DNA of 64,000 bases. Source: Alcaligenes faecalis. Its GTDB lineage: Bacteria > Pseudomonadota > Gammaproteobacteria > Burkholderiales > Burkholderiaceae_B. Positions 56,873 through 64,000 of the stretch are shown piece by piece. Numbering within the stretch: position 1 is the first letter of the stretch; every line of letters starts with the position of its first letter. Under the pieces are notes generated by a model. That model searched no databases. It was not told the DNA's origin and worked only from the letters and a program-made list of their open reading frames with translations. Position numbers and translations under genes: made by a program. The stretch covers positions 1 through 64,000 of the forward strand of contig NZ_CP031747.1 in NCBI RefSeq assembly GCF_005311025.1, in the 5' to 3' direction.

Positions 56873-57561
56873 CGCAGGGGGATTCCTTGCTTGGGCAAAC
56901 GCTGGTCCAGCGCTCGTACCCCAGCGGATGCCAGGAGGGTCAGCAGCAGATACAGGCCGCCCACCATGGACAGGGGAATGATGTAGTTAAAGGTACGGTC
57001 ACCGATAATCTTGGCCACATTCAGAACTTCCAGTACCGATACAACAGAGAGTACAGGCACGTCTTTCATGATGGACACCAGATAATTACCCATGGCCGGA
57101 ATGATGCGCGGGATGGCCTGGGGCAGAGTGATGACCATAAAGGTACGCAGCGGGGAAATGTCCAGGGCGCGGGCTGCTTCAGTCTGGCCATGGGTAACGG
57201 ACTCCAGACCGGCTCGGTAGACCTCGGACAGATAGGCGCTGTACTGCACCCCCAGCGCCAGTGCGCCGGTCAGAAAGGCGGGCAGCACAATGCCGTAGTC
57301 CGGTAGCACGTAGTACAGGAAAAACAATTGCACCAGCAAAGGCGTGTCGCGCAGGAATTCGGTCAGCACATAGGCGGGCCAGGAAATCAGGCGCAGACGC
57401 ACACTTTTCAGGCCTGCCAGAATCAGTCCCAAGACAGCCGCAACACCAAAGCCCAGTGCGGCGGCCTGGATGGTGACCCATAAGCCTTTAAGCAAAATAG
57501 GCAGGATAGACAGCGCAAATGCTCCGTTGCTGCTGGTGTCCCATTCAATACCAAACAGCAT
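56869..57561 (-). CDS. ehuD: Ectoine/hydroxyectoine ABC transporter, permease EhuD
   Basis: A 230-residue inner-membrane permease of the His/Glu/Gln/Arg family with about five helices and the EAA loop [24 protein letters not shown] (read in parts). Pairs with EhuC to form the channel. Starts 2 bases after the ehuC stop. Confidence 0.88.
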   Translation of the reverse strand: MLFGIEWDTSSNGAFALSILPILLKGLWVTIQAAALGFGVAAVLGLILAGLKSVRLRLISWPAYVLTEFLRDTPLLVQLFFLYYVLPDYGIVLPAFLTGALALGVQYSAYLSEVYRAGLESVTHGQTEAARALDISPLRTFMVITLPQAIPRIIPAMGNYLVSIMKDVPVLSVVSVLEVLNVAKIIGDRTFNYIIPLSMVGGLYLLLTLLASAGVRALDQRLPKQGIPLR

Positions 57562-57563
57562 GT

Positions 57564-58235
57564 TCAGCTCCTTTGCGCACGCCAGCGGCCGGTTGCGCGT
57601 TCCAGCAATTTCATCAGGACGGTCAGCACCAGTGCCATGCCGAAGTACATCAGCAAGAGCAGGGTATAGATAGTGGTGCTGTCCTGGGTGAAGTTGCGTA
57701 TTTGTTCAGCTCTGAAGCTCAAGTCGCCCAGACTGATCAGGGAGACCAGGGCGGTGTCTTTCAGATTTTGCACGGCCAGATTCCCGAAGCTGGGCATCAT
57801 CTCTGGGATGGCCTGGGGCAGGCTGATGCGCCACAGGGTTTGGCGCTCTGTAAAGTCCAGGGCCTTGGCCGCTTCCAGTTGGGAGTGTGGCACGGCCTGG
57901 ATGGCACCGCGCACCACTTCGGCACCGTAAGCGCCAATGTTCAGGCCCAGGGCCAGGGTGCCGGCCACGACCGGGTCCAGACGCCAGTCCAGACCCATGG
58001 ACTCGCCCAGAATGGGCAGGGCAAAGTACAGCCAGAACAGCTGTACCAATAAAGAGGTGCCGCGAAAAACTTCAATAATCGTGACGGACAGCGAGCGCAA
58101 GGCGACCGAGTGGGACAGCCTGCCTATGCCCAGGGCAAAGGAGGCGATGGCTCCCACCACGGTTGAATACAGGGTGAGCTGTATGGTGACCCAGGCTCCG
58201 TCCATCAGGGCCGAGCTGTAACTTAACCAATCCAT
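57564..58235 (-). CDS. ehuC: Ectoine/hydroxyectoine ABC transporter, permease EhuC
   Basis: A 223-residue permease, paralogous to EhuD, with EAA loop QLEAAKALDFTERQTLWRISLPQA (read in parts). Lies between ehuB and ehuD; a 102-base structured gap separates it from ehuB. Confidence 0.88.
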   Translation of the reverse strand: MDWLSYSSALMDGAWVTIQLTLYSTVVGAIASFALGIGRLSHSVALRSLSVTIIEVFRGTSLLVQLFWLYFALPILGESMGLDWRLDPVVAGTLALGLNIGAYGAEVVRGAIQAVPHSQLEAAKALDFTERQTLWRISLPQAIPEMMPSFGNLAVQNLKDTALVSLISLGDLSFRAEQIRNFTQDSTTIYTLLLLMYFGMALVLTVLMKLLERATGRWRAQRS

Positions 58236-58280
58236 ATCAGGTTCCAGACAAGGGCAGGCGGTACACCTTCAGTGCGCTGT

Positions 58281-58299
58281 CGGCCCTTGCAAGGGGCCG
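58281..58299 (-). other. Hairpin between ehuB and ehuC
   Basis: CGGCCC and GGGCCG form a GC-only stem with a 7-base loop in the gap between the binding-protein and permease genes; neighbouring GC-rich palindromes (GCGGCCGC) add structure. No T-run. Probably sets a higher level of ehuB mRNA. Confidence 0.5.
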
Positions 58300-58337
58300 C
58301 GCAGGCCCGTGCGGCCGCCTTACCCGCAGGTGAAGGA

Positions 58338-59201
58338 TCAGGCTTTACACAGCTGTTCCGTGGATTTCTCAAATGAGTGCTTGGCGTCTTCTTCGGTAAA
58401 GCCGTGTTTGCTCAGGATGGCTTTCCATTCATCGGTTTTCTTGAATTCGGCCAGTTCCTTGTTCACGGCGTCACGCAGGTCTTCGGATTCCTTGGCAAAG
58501 GCAAAGCCGCCCCAGCTACGAACCGGGTTGCCATCAATGATGGGGTCCTTGAACTCGGCGGCCAGCTCGACTTTGCCGCCCCCTTTGGAGGCCAGATCAC
58601 TGGCAGTCTGGCCAGTTGCGGCATAGGCATCGGCACGGCCGGTTGCCACGGTGGAGATCGCATCCGCGTTGTTGGAAATAGTGATCATGCGGTTATCGGG
58701 CACGCCCAGGGCCTGCATCATTTCCAGTTGATCGGCACCGGCCATGATGGCGATCTTGTGATCAGTCTTGGCGAAGTCTTCGTACGAGTGAATGTTCTTG
58801 GGGTTGCCCTTGGCGACCAGCAGGCCTTCACCGTAGGAGCTGTTGGGCTCGGAGAACAGCACGGTATTGCAACGTTGCGGCAGGATGGCCATTTCGGCGG
58901 CCACCATATCAAAGCGTTTGGCTTGCAGGCCGGGGATCAGGGAACCGAAATTAGCGGTTTCCCATTTGATTTCTTTGACGCCCAGACGCTCCATGATGGC
59001 CTGGGCCACTTCGGGGCCAGCGCCTTGGGCTTTGCCGGACATGTCCATGTATCCGTACGGAATTTCATTAGCAACGGCGACGCGAATCACGCCGCGCTCT
59101 TTGACTTGTTCCAGCGTGACTGCCTGGGCGCTGGAGGCGGCAGCCAGGGTGCCCAGCAGGGCAAAGGCCAACGCGCAGAGGGGCTTGGATTGTAGTTTCA
59201 T
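58338..59201 (-). CDS. ehuB: Ectoine/hydroxyectoine ABC transporter, binding protein
   Basis: A 287-residue periplasmic binding protein of family 3. A signal peptide (about residues 1-28, ending SSAQA) precedes RVAVANEIPYGYMD and AILPQRCNTVLFSEP, the Glu/aromatic and Arg-containing segments that hold ectoine in EhuB. Two adjacent ATG codons are possible; the second is 6 bases from AAGGA and was chosen. Its position opposite and close to ectRABCD supports the ectoine assignment. Confidence 0.9.
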   Translation of the reverse strand: MKLQSKPLCALAFALLGTLAAASSAQAVTLEQVKERGVIRVAVANEIPYGYMDMSGKAQGAGPEVAQAIMERLGVKEIKWETANFGSLIPGLQAKRFDMVAAEMAILPQRCNTVLFSEPNSSYGEGLLVAKGNPKNIHSYEDFAKTDHKIAIMAGADQLEMMQALGVPDNRMITISNNADAISTVATGRADAYAATGQTASDLASKGGGKVELAAEFKDPIIDGNPVRSWGGFAFAKESEDLRDAVNKELAEFKKTDEWKAILSKHGFTEEDAKHSFEKSTEQLCKA

Positions 59202-59724
59202 CATGAGTCCTTTTCTCGCCTATACCATTTCGTTATAAATGATTTGTTTTACGAAAGATTTGCAGGGAAATCATAGCTTATAAAATCATTCGTACTCAAA
59301 TTAAATGTATAGAAACTATCGAGTAAAGGGTCTGCTTAGCCTTTCTATATAAAGAAAGTGGCAGGTCTTAGGGAAAATGCGTGGTGTCTTGAGTACGTGT
59401 TTTCACTATGCTCCCAAGGATTAAAGAGCGCTTGTCCTCTCAAAAGCGCCTGGCTTATGCCTACCCCAGATTGATTCATGAATGAGTTCGGCGCGTCTTC
59501 GGGCGCGCCGACACCCTTTTGGAAAGTGCGCTTTGGCGCGCTTTCAAACCCTGCCGGTTCGGGAAATGCACGGTACCAAACGACTGTGCTGACCCCGCAA
59601 GAACGCCTGCCACACTCGGTATTGCGTCTCTTGTACAGGCAGCTGGCGACTTCTTCAGATCAGAAGCGCGGCCAGAAGAAAAAGTTGGTGACAGGCTTAC
59701 TTAATGCAAAATCGTGGAGGCTCT
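59202..59724. other. Divergent regulatory region ehuB/cstA with leader hairpins
   Basis: 523 bases. Close to ehuB the DNA is AT-rich and should hold its promoter. On the cstA side are three hairpins: CTTTCT/AGAAAG (59341-59358), TCGGCGCG/CGCGCCGA (59488-59511) and a 10-bp GAAAGTGCGC/GCGCGCTTTC stem with TTTG loop and one G-T pair (59522-59545). If transcription starts upstream of them they form a long structured cstA leader. No match to a riboswitch class that I recognise. Confidence 0.45.
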
Positions 59725-61812
59725 ATGAGCAGAGAAGAGGGCGGTTTTATAAAACAGCATCTGATTTGGGTGCTGGTTGCGGTGCTGGGGGCCTTTGCCC
59801 TGGGAACGGTGGCACTAAGCCGGGGGGAGAGCATCAATGCTCTATGGATCGTAGTCGCCGCAGTCTGCGTCTATTTAATTGCCTATCGTTATTACAGCCG
59901 TTTCATTGCTCGCAAGGTTTTTGAGCTGGACGCGACCCGCATGACGCCAGCGTGGCGTCATAACGATGGTCTGGACTACGTACCGACTAATAAACACGTG
60001 CTTTTTGGGCACCATTTTGCCGCCATTGCAGGGGCTGGCCCTTTGGTCGGGCCAGTGCTGGCTGCGCAAATGGGTTATCTGCCCGGCATGCTCTGGATTC
60101 TGGCCGGTGTGGTGTTTGCGGGGGCGGTGCAGGACTTCACGGTTCTGTTCATCTCCATGCGCCGCGACGGGCGCTCGCTGGGGGATCTGATCAAGTCCGA
60201 ACTGGGCACGGTGCCCGGTGTGATCGCCTTGTTTGGCGCTTTCATGATCATGGTCATCATTCTGGCTGTGCTGGCGCTGATAGTGGTCAAGGCCCTGATC
60301 AATTCGCCATGGGGCACCTTCACGGTGGCAGCGACGATTCCGCTGGCTATCTTCATGGGGATTTATCTGCGCTTCCTGAGGCCGGGCCGTATTGGCGAGG
60401 TCTCGGTGATCGGGCTGATCTTCCTGCTGGCTGCGATTGTCTATGGTCAGAACGTGGCGGCCCACCCGACCTGGGGGCCCTTCTTCACCCTGAATGGCGA
60501 GGAGCTGACCTGGGCGCTGATTATTTACGGCTTTATTGCTGCTGTGCTGCCCGTGTGGCTGCTGCTGGCTCCGCGTGACTATCTGTCCACCTTCCTGAAA
60601 ATTGGCACGATTGTGGGTCTGGCCATCGGGATTGTGATTGTGGCGCCCGAGCTGAAAATGCCAGCGACCACCAAGTTTATTGACGGCACAGGCCCGGTCT
60701 GGTCCGGCAGCTTGTTCCCCTTCCTGTTCATTACCATTGCTTGCGGTGCCGTGTCCGGTTTCCACGCTTTGATTTCCTCGGGCACCACGCCCAAGATGAT
60801 CGAAAACGAAACCCAGGCGCGCTATATCGGCTATGGCGGTATGTTGATGGAGTCCTTCGTAGCCATCATGGCCCTGGTTGCGGCTTGCGTGATCGAGCCG
60901 GGCATTTACTACGCCATGAACAGCCCAGCCGCCTTGATTGGCACCACGCCTGAGCAGGCCGCGCAAGTGGTGTCCAGCTGGGGCTTCCTGATTACTCCCG
61001 CTGATCTGACCCAAATGGCCAGCGACGTGGGTGAAAACAGCATTATTTCCCGTGCCGGTGGGGCTCCTACCCTGGCGGTGGGCATGGCTTTCATCTTGCA
61101 TAACGTCATCGGCGGGCCGGCGATGATGAGCTTCTGGTATCACTTCGCCATTCTGTTTGAGGCCCTGTTCATTCTGACGGCGGTAGATGCCGGTACGCGT
61201 GCAGGCCGCTTCATGTTGCAAGACTTGATGGGTACTTTTGTGCCGGGCTTGCGGCGTACGGAGTCGCTGGTCGCCAACTTGATTGCCACATCCTTGTGCG
61301 TGGCGGCGTGGGGCTACTTCCTGTATCAGGGTGTGGTCGATCCACTGGGTGGTATCAACACCTTGTGGCCTTTGTTCGGTATTGCCAACCAGATGCTGGC
61401 AGCGGTGGCATTGGTATTGGGTACGGTGGTGCTCTTCAAGATGAAGAAAGACCGCTACGCATGGGTGACCGTGGTTCCCACTATCTGGCTGCTGATTTGC
61501 ACGCTGGTGGCAGGCTTTCAGAAAATGTTCCACCCCGACCCCAAGATTGGCTTTTTGGCCCACGCCAAGGTTTATCAAAAAGGTCTGGCGGAACAAACTG
61601 TCATGGCGCCGGCCAAATCTCTGGAGCAGATGCAACAGGTGATTTTCAACGATTACGTGAACTCCACCTTGTGCGGTCTGTTCATCTTTGTGGTCTTGAG
61701 CATGGTGTTCTTTGGCATCCGTTGCGTGCTGAAAGCACGTCGCAGCACGGAGCCGCATTCTGCCGAGACTCCGTACGAGCCACTGCCGGCTCAAGCGGCA
61801 GCAGGAGCTTGA
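59725..61812 (+). CDS. cstA: CstA-family pyruvate/peptide transporter
   Basis: A 695-residue polytopic membrane protein of the CstA/BtsT family, now known as proton-coupled pyruvate carriers. Conserved blocks include RYYSRFIARKVFELD, NKHVLFGHHFAAIAGAGPLVGPVLAAQ (read in parts) and SSGTTPKMI. About 16-18 hydrophobic segments are expected. The ATG giving MSREEGG follows TGGAGG at 4-5 bases; an ATG 21 bases upstream has no site. Operon with ybdD. Confidence 0.93.
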   Translation: MSREEGGFIKQHLIWVLVAVLGAFALGTVALSRGESINALWIVVAAVCVYLIAYRYYSRFIARKVFELDATRMTPAWRHNDGLDYVPTNKHVLFGHHFAAIAGAGPLVGPVLAAQMGYLPGMLWILAGVVFAGAVQDFTVLFISMRRDGRSLGDLIKSELGTVPGVIALFGAFMIMVIILAVLALIVVKALINSPWGTFTVAATIPLAIFMGIYLRFLRPGRIGEVSVIGLIFLLAAIVYGQNVAAHPTWGPFFTLNGEELTWALIIYGFIAAVLPVWLLLAPRDYLSTFLKIGTIVGLAIGIVIVAPELKMPATTKFIDGTGPVWSGSLFPFLFITIACGAVSGFHALISSGTTPKMIENETQARYIGYGGMLMESFVAIMALVAACVIEPGIYYAMNSPAALIGTTPEQAAQVVSSWGFLITPADLTQMASDVGENSIISRAGGAPTLAVGMAFILHNVIGGPAMMSFWYHFAILFEALFILTAVDAGTRAGRFMLQDLMGTFVPGLRRTESLVANLIATSLCVAAWGYFLYQGVVDPLGGINTLWPLFGIANQMLAAVALVLGTVVLFKMKKDRYAWVTVVPTIWLLICTLVAGFQKMFHPDPKIGFLAHAKVYQKGLAEQTVMAPAKSLEQMQQVIFNDYVNSTLCGLFIFVVLSMVFFGIRCVLKARRSTEPHSAETPYEPLPAQAAAGA

Positions 61813-61813
61813 T

Positions 61814-62044
61814 ATGAAAGGATTATTGACAGGAGCCATTTCGCGCAGTGCCCAGGCAGGGCGGGGCACCGGGCGTTATCTGGCCACAACCTTGCGTCTG
61901 ATGGTGGGCGTGCCTGATTACGAAACCTATCTGAATCATATGCGGGTGAACCACCCGGATCAGAAACCGATGGAGTACGCCGAGTTTTTCCGGGAGAGAC
62001 AGCAAGCCCGGTACGGTGGCAAAGGGCGTATAGCCTGCTGCTAA
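61814..62044 (+). CDS. ybdD: YbdD/YjiX-family CstA partner protein
   Basis: A 76-residue protein with VGVPDYETYLNHM and HPDQKPMEYAEFFRERQQARYGG, the hallmark of the YbdD/YjiX family, almost always encoded just after cstA or btsT and needed for full transport. One base separates it from the cstA stop. It ends in two cysteines (IACC). Confidence 0.93.
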   Translation: MKGLLTGAISRSAQAGRGTGRYLATTLRLMVGVPDYETYLNHMRVNHPDQKPMEYAEFFRERQQARYGGKGRIACC

Positions 62045-62055
62045 ATTAGGCGGCT

Positions 62056-62086
62056 AAGGGCCAGAACCCAGTGTTCTGGCCCTTTT
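62056..62086 (+). terminator. Rho-independent terminator after ybdD
   Basis: A 12-bp perfect stem (AAGGGCCAGAAC and GTTCTGGCCCTT) with a 5-base loop is followed by TTTT, about 12 bases past the stop. Confidence 0.92.
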
Positions 62087-62349
62087 GCATTTGTGCCTGG
62101 CAGTGTGTCATCAGGTTTGTATGTAGATGTAAAAATAAGACAAACAAGGCATCTAAACGATTTATCGTGGTTTTTCGCGATAACACGAAACAAAAGGGCC
62201 AATAAAAAACTCAAAACGAAACAATGATTTCGTTTGATGCTGTTTTTTAGTGCCATGTTGGTATAAATATTTTGTTGTTCAGCGTTTTTGTGGATGAATC
62301 TTGCTGGTTTTGTTGGCGGCGCGTCAGGAACTGTGTTAGGATTTTTCCC

Positions 62350-62442
62350 ATGACTTTCGCAACCCCCGTTTTCTTCTTTTATTTTTATGCTTTTCCGATG
62401 CCGCTGGTGGAGGAAAGGACGGGTTGCACCAAACACAAGTAA
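62350..62442 (+). CDS. Phe/Tyr-rich leader peptide of aroG
   Basis: A 30-codon frame starting MTFATPV, with the run FFFYFYAF at residues 8-15 (codons 62371-62394) and stop at 62440-62442. TTAGGA lies 8 bases before the ATG. Six Phe and two Tyr codons fall within the first 15, like PheL of E. coli. Downstream codons overlap the antiterminator strand. It presumably has no function except to let ribosomes sense Phe- and Tyr-tRNA charging. Confidence 0.85.
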   Translation: MTFATPVFFFYFYAFPMPLVEERTGCTKHK

Positions 62443-62492
62443 GACCTAAATCCTGAAATAAGCCGCCAGCATAGACCGGGCGGCTTTTTTTT
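62403..62492 (+). promoter_or_regulatory. Transcription attenuator of aroG
   Basis: GCTGGTGG (62403-62410, inside the leader peptide codons) can pair with CCGCCAGC (62463-62470) over eight positions with one G-U pair, forming an antiterminator. CCGCCAGC overlaps the left arm of the terminator AGCCGCC/GGCGGCT (62461-62467 with 62479-62485), which runs into eight T. The two structures exclude each other. Ribosome stalling at the Phe/Tyr run leaves the antiterminator strand free; a ribosome moving to the stop codon covers it. Confidence 0.8.
62461..62492 (+). terminator. Attenuator terminator before aroG
   Basis: A 7-bp GC-rich stem with an 11-base loop followed by a run of eight T, 41 bases upstream of the aroG start, so it can act only as a leader terminator. 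Confidence 0.92.
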
Positions 62493-62532
62493 CGTTTGCC
62501 CCCGGACCTGGCAAACCAACTGGAGTTCAATC

Positions 62533-63624
62533 GTGTCGCACAATACTGATGATTTACGGATTCGTGAAATTAAGGAGCTGTCTCCCCCATCCCATGTGAT
62601 GCGCGAGTTCCCGTGTACCTCTGCTGTATCGACGACGGTTCACAAGGCCCGCCGCAGCATTCACAAGATCCTTCACGAACGCGATGATCGTCTGGTGGTC
62701 GTGGTGGGTCCTTGTTCCATCCACGATACCGAAGCCGCCATGGACTACGCGCGTCGCCTGACGGTCGAGCGCAAGCGCTTTGCCCCCGAGCTGGAAATTG
62801 TGATGCGCGTGTACTTCGAAAAGCCACGTACCACCGTGGGCTGGAAAGGGCTGATCAACGACCCCTTCATGGATGGCAGCTTCAACATCAATCAGGGTTT
62901 GCGTACGGCGCGTGAATTGCTGCTGGCCGTCAACCAGCTGGATTTGCCCGCTGGCTGCGAGTTCCTGGACATGATTACTCCCCAGTACATTGCTGATCTG
63001 GTTTCCTGGGGCGCCATTGGTGCTCGCACGACAGAGAGCCAGGTTCACCGTGAACTGTCCTCCGGATTGTCCTGCCCCGTCGGCTTCAAGAATGGCACGG
63101 ATGGCAATATCCGTATTGCTCTGGACGCGATCAAGGCCGCTTCCCAGCCTCACCATTTCCTGTCGGTCACCAAGGGCGGTCACTCCGCCATTGTGTCCAC
63201 CGTGGGCAATAACGATTGCCACGTGATTTTGCGCGGTGGCAAGACGCCGAACTACGACGCTGAAAACGTTGAGGCAACCAGCCAGGCCATGATCAAGGCC
63301 GGCATGGTGCCGCGTGTGATGGTCGATGCCAGCCACGCCAACAGTAATAAAGACTACCGCCGTCAGCCCGAAGTGCTGGCCGATGTTGCTGGTCAGATCT
63401 CGGGCGGCGATATGCGTATCTGCGGCGTGATGATCGAAAGCCATCTGGTAGGCGGCCGTCAGGACGTGGTGGAAGGCAAGCCTTTGACCTACGGCCAAAG
63501 CATTACCGACGGTTGCATCGATTGGGATGACACGGTGGTGGTTCTGGAAAAACTGGCTGAAGCGGTGCGTCAGCGTCGTCAGGCGCGAGTCGCTCTTGAA
63601 GAGGGGGCACTTAGCCACTCATAA
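62533..63624 (+). CDS. aroG: 3-deoxy-7-phosphoheptulonate (DAHP) synthase
   Basis: A 363-residue class I (AroFGH-type) enzyme that condenses PEP and erythrose-4-phosphate, the entry to aromatic amino acid synthesis. Motifs VVVGPCSIHD, YFEKPRTTVGWKGLINDP, GARTTESQVHRE, PVGFKNGTDG and VDASHANS are intact. Translation starts at GTG after TGGAG. Isoform specificity (Phe- or Tyr-inhibited) cannot be fixed from sequence alone, but the leader suggests control by both amino acids. Confidence 0.96.
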   Translation: MSHNTDDLRIREIKELSPPSHVMREFPCTSAVSTTVHKARRSIHKILHERDDRLVVVVGPCSIHDTEAAMDYARRLTVERKRFAPELEIVMRVYFEKPRTTVGWKGLINDPFMDGSFNINQGLRTARELLLAVNQLDLPAGCEFLDMITPQYIADLVSWGAIGARTTESQVHRELSSGLSCPVGFKNGTDGNIRIALDAIKAASQPHHFLSVTKGGHSAIVSTVGNNDCHVILRGGKTPNYDAENVEATSQAMIKAGMVPRVMVDASHANSNKDYRRQPEVLADVAGQISGGDMRICGVMIESHLVGGRQDVVEGKPLTYGQSITDGCIDWDDTVVVLEKLAEAVRQRRQARVALEEGALSHS

Positions 63625-63651
63625 TAGGGTTTTGCCTTTTTGGAATGCATC

Positions 63652-64000
63652 ATGAATGCTCCCGGTCATGCCGACCTAGCGCGGCGCCCTTTACCTGAAG
63701 GTTTTGTAGAAGCCTTGCAGGCTCAGTTCCAAGAGCGTTGCTCGCTTTCTCACGCTGTGCGTGAACACCATGGACGGGATGAATCGCCGTATCCACCCAT
63801 GCTGCCTGATGTGGTTGTTTTTGCTCGCAGCACAGAAGAAGTGGCCTGGGTGGCACGTCATTGTCATGAACACCATGTGCCCCTGATTCCTTACGGGGCT
63901 GGTTCCTCGCTGGAAGGGCATTTTCTGGCGATTCAAGGTGGCGTCAGCCTGGACTTGTCCGGTATGGATGAGATCGTGGCGATTAATGCCGAAGATTTCA
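63652..64000 (+). CDS. FAD-linked oxidase, D-lactate dehydrogenase type (partial)
   Basis: The first 116 residues of a protein cut by the right edge. RDESPYPPMLPDVVVFARSTEEV and PLIPYGAGSSLEGHF are the start of the PCMH-type FAD domain of D-lactate dehydrogenase (cytochrome)/glycolate oxidase GlcD-like enzymes. The ATG follows GGAA. It lies 27 bases after the aroG stop, so the two could be co-transcribed. The exact 2-hydroxyacid substrate is not visible. Confidence 0.85.
   Translation, partial: MNAPGHADLARRPLPEGFVEALQAQFQERCSLSHAVREHHGRDESPYPPMLPDVVVFARSTEEVAWVARHCHEHHVPLIPYGAGSSLEGHFLAIQGGVSLDLSGMDEIVAINAEDF

Noticed and set aside
59478-59724. Open frame covering the hairpins upstream of cstA
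   Set aside because: No ribosome binding site, translation of inverted repeats, and it runs on into cstA in another frame.
59875-61869. Very long open frame on the minus strand opposite cstA
   Set aside because: Antisense shadow caused by high-GC codon usage; composition (His/Gln/Asn-rich) fits no family, and cstA is clear on the plus strand.

Overview
The window looks like a chromosomal segment from a member of the Alcaligenaceae (Burkholderiales), most likely the genus Alcaligenes. The basis is protein relatedness as I recall it, the block order leuS-lptE-holA-proA, zinc-free forms of ribosomal proteins L33 and L31, and moderately high G+C. It is dense, ordinary chromosome. I saw no tRNA, rRNA, insertion sequence, prophage or CRISPR array.

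Layout. 1-6.6 kb (minus): leuS, lptE, holA, proA, hemJ and a repeat-rich basic protein cut by the left edge. 6.8-8.6 kb (minus): rpmB-rpmG and a Bcr/CflA exporter. 8.9-14.0 kb (plus): cyclopropane fatty acid synthase, then a ProXWV-type glycine betaine importer. 14.1-17.9 kb (minus): a 7-bp tandem repeat, a MATE exporter, an ArnT-like membrane glycosyltransferase and type-B L31. 18.2-22.8 kb (minus): two MFS carriers flanking an Asp/Glu/hydantoin-type racemase, with an RpiR regulator. 22.9-28.9 kb: radC, fkpB-ispH, maiA, a beta-hydroxyacid dehydrogenase, a DUF945 protein and a SUI1/YciH factor. 28.9-30.9 kb (minus): mipA, a DsrE-like gene, dsbG. 31.1-36.3 kb (minus): the housekeeping run yebC-purD-hemF-nadD-rsfS-rlmH-maf. 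36.4-42.1 kb: yjgR-ghrA, a tartrate/D-malate dehydrogenase, a DMT exporter and a quinone oxidoreductase. 42.3-50.3 kb: pepN-fbp, a DUF4136 lipoprotein, an H-NS-like protein, tldD and yddG.

The most coherent accessory theme is osmoprotection. At 50.7-54.6 kb lies a complete ectoine/5-hydroxyectoine operon with its MarR-type regulator as first gene (ectRABCD). A sigma70-like promoter and a 25-bp palindrome abutting its -10 box precede it. At 56.1-59.2 kb lies the matching ectoine uptake system ehuBCDA on the opposite strand. Between them is a DUF2239-DUF1330 pair preceded by a 50-bp inverted repeat. With proXWV about 40 kb away, the cell can make ectoines, recover them and import glycine betaine.

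The right end carries cstA with its small partner ybdD, then aroG (DAHP synthase), then the start of an FAD-linked oxidase. The aroG leader encodes a 30-residue peptide rich in Phe and Tyr codons, followed by mutually exclusive antiterminator and terminator helices. This is a textbook-shaped ribosome-mediated attenuator and the most striking regulatory element in the window. Other structured non-coding elements lie between proX and proW, upstream of yciH, in the proX leader and in the cstA leader.
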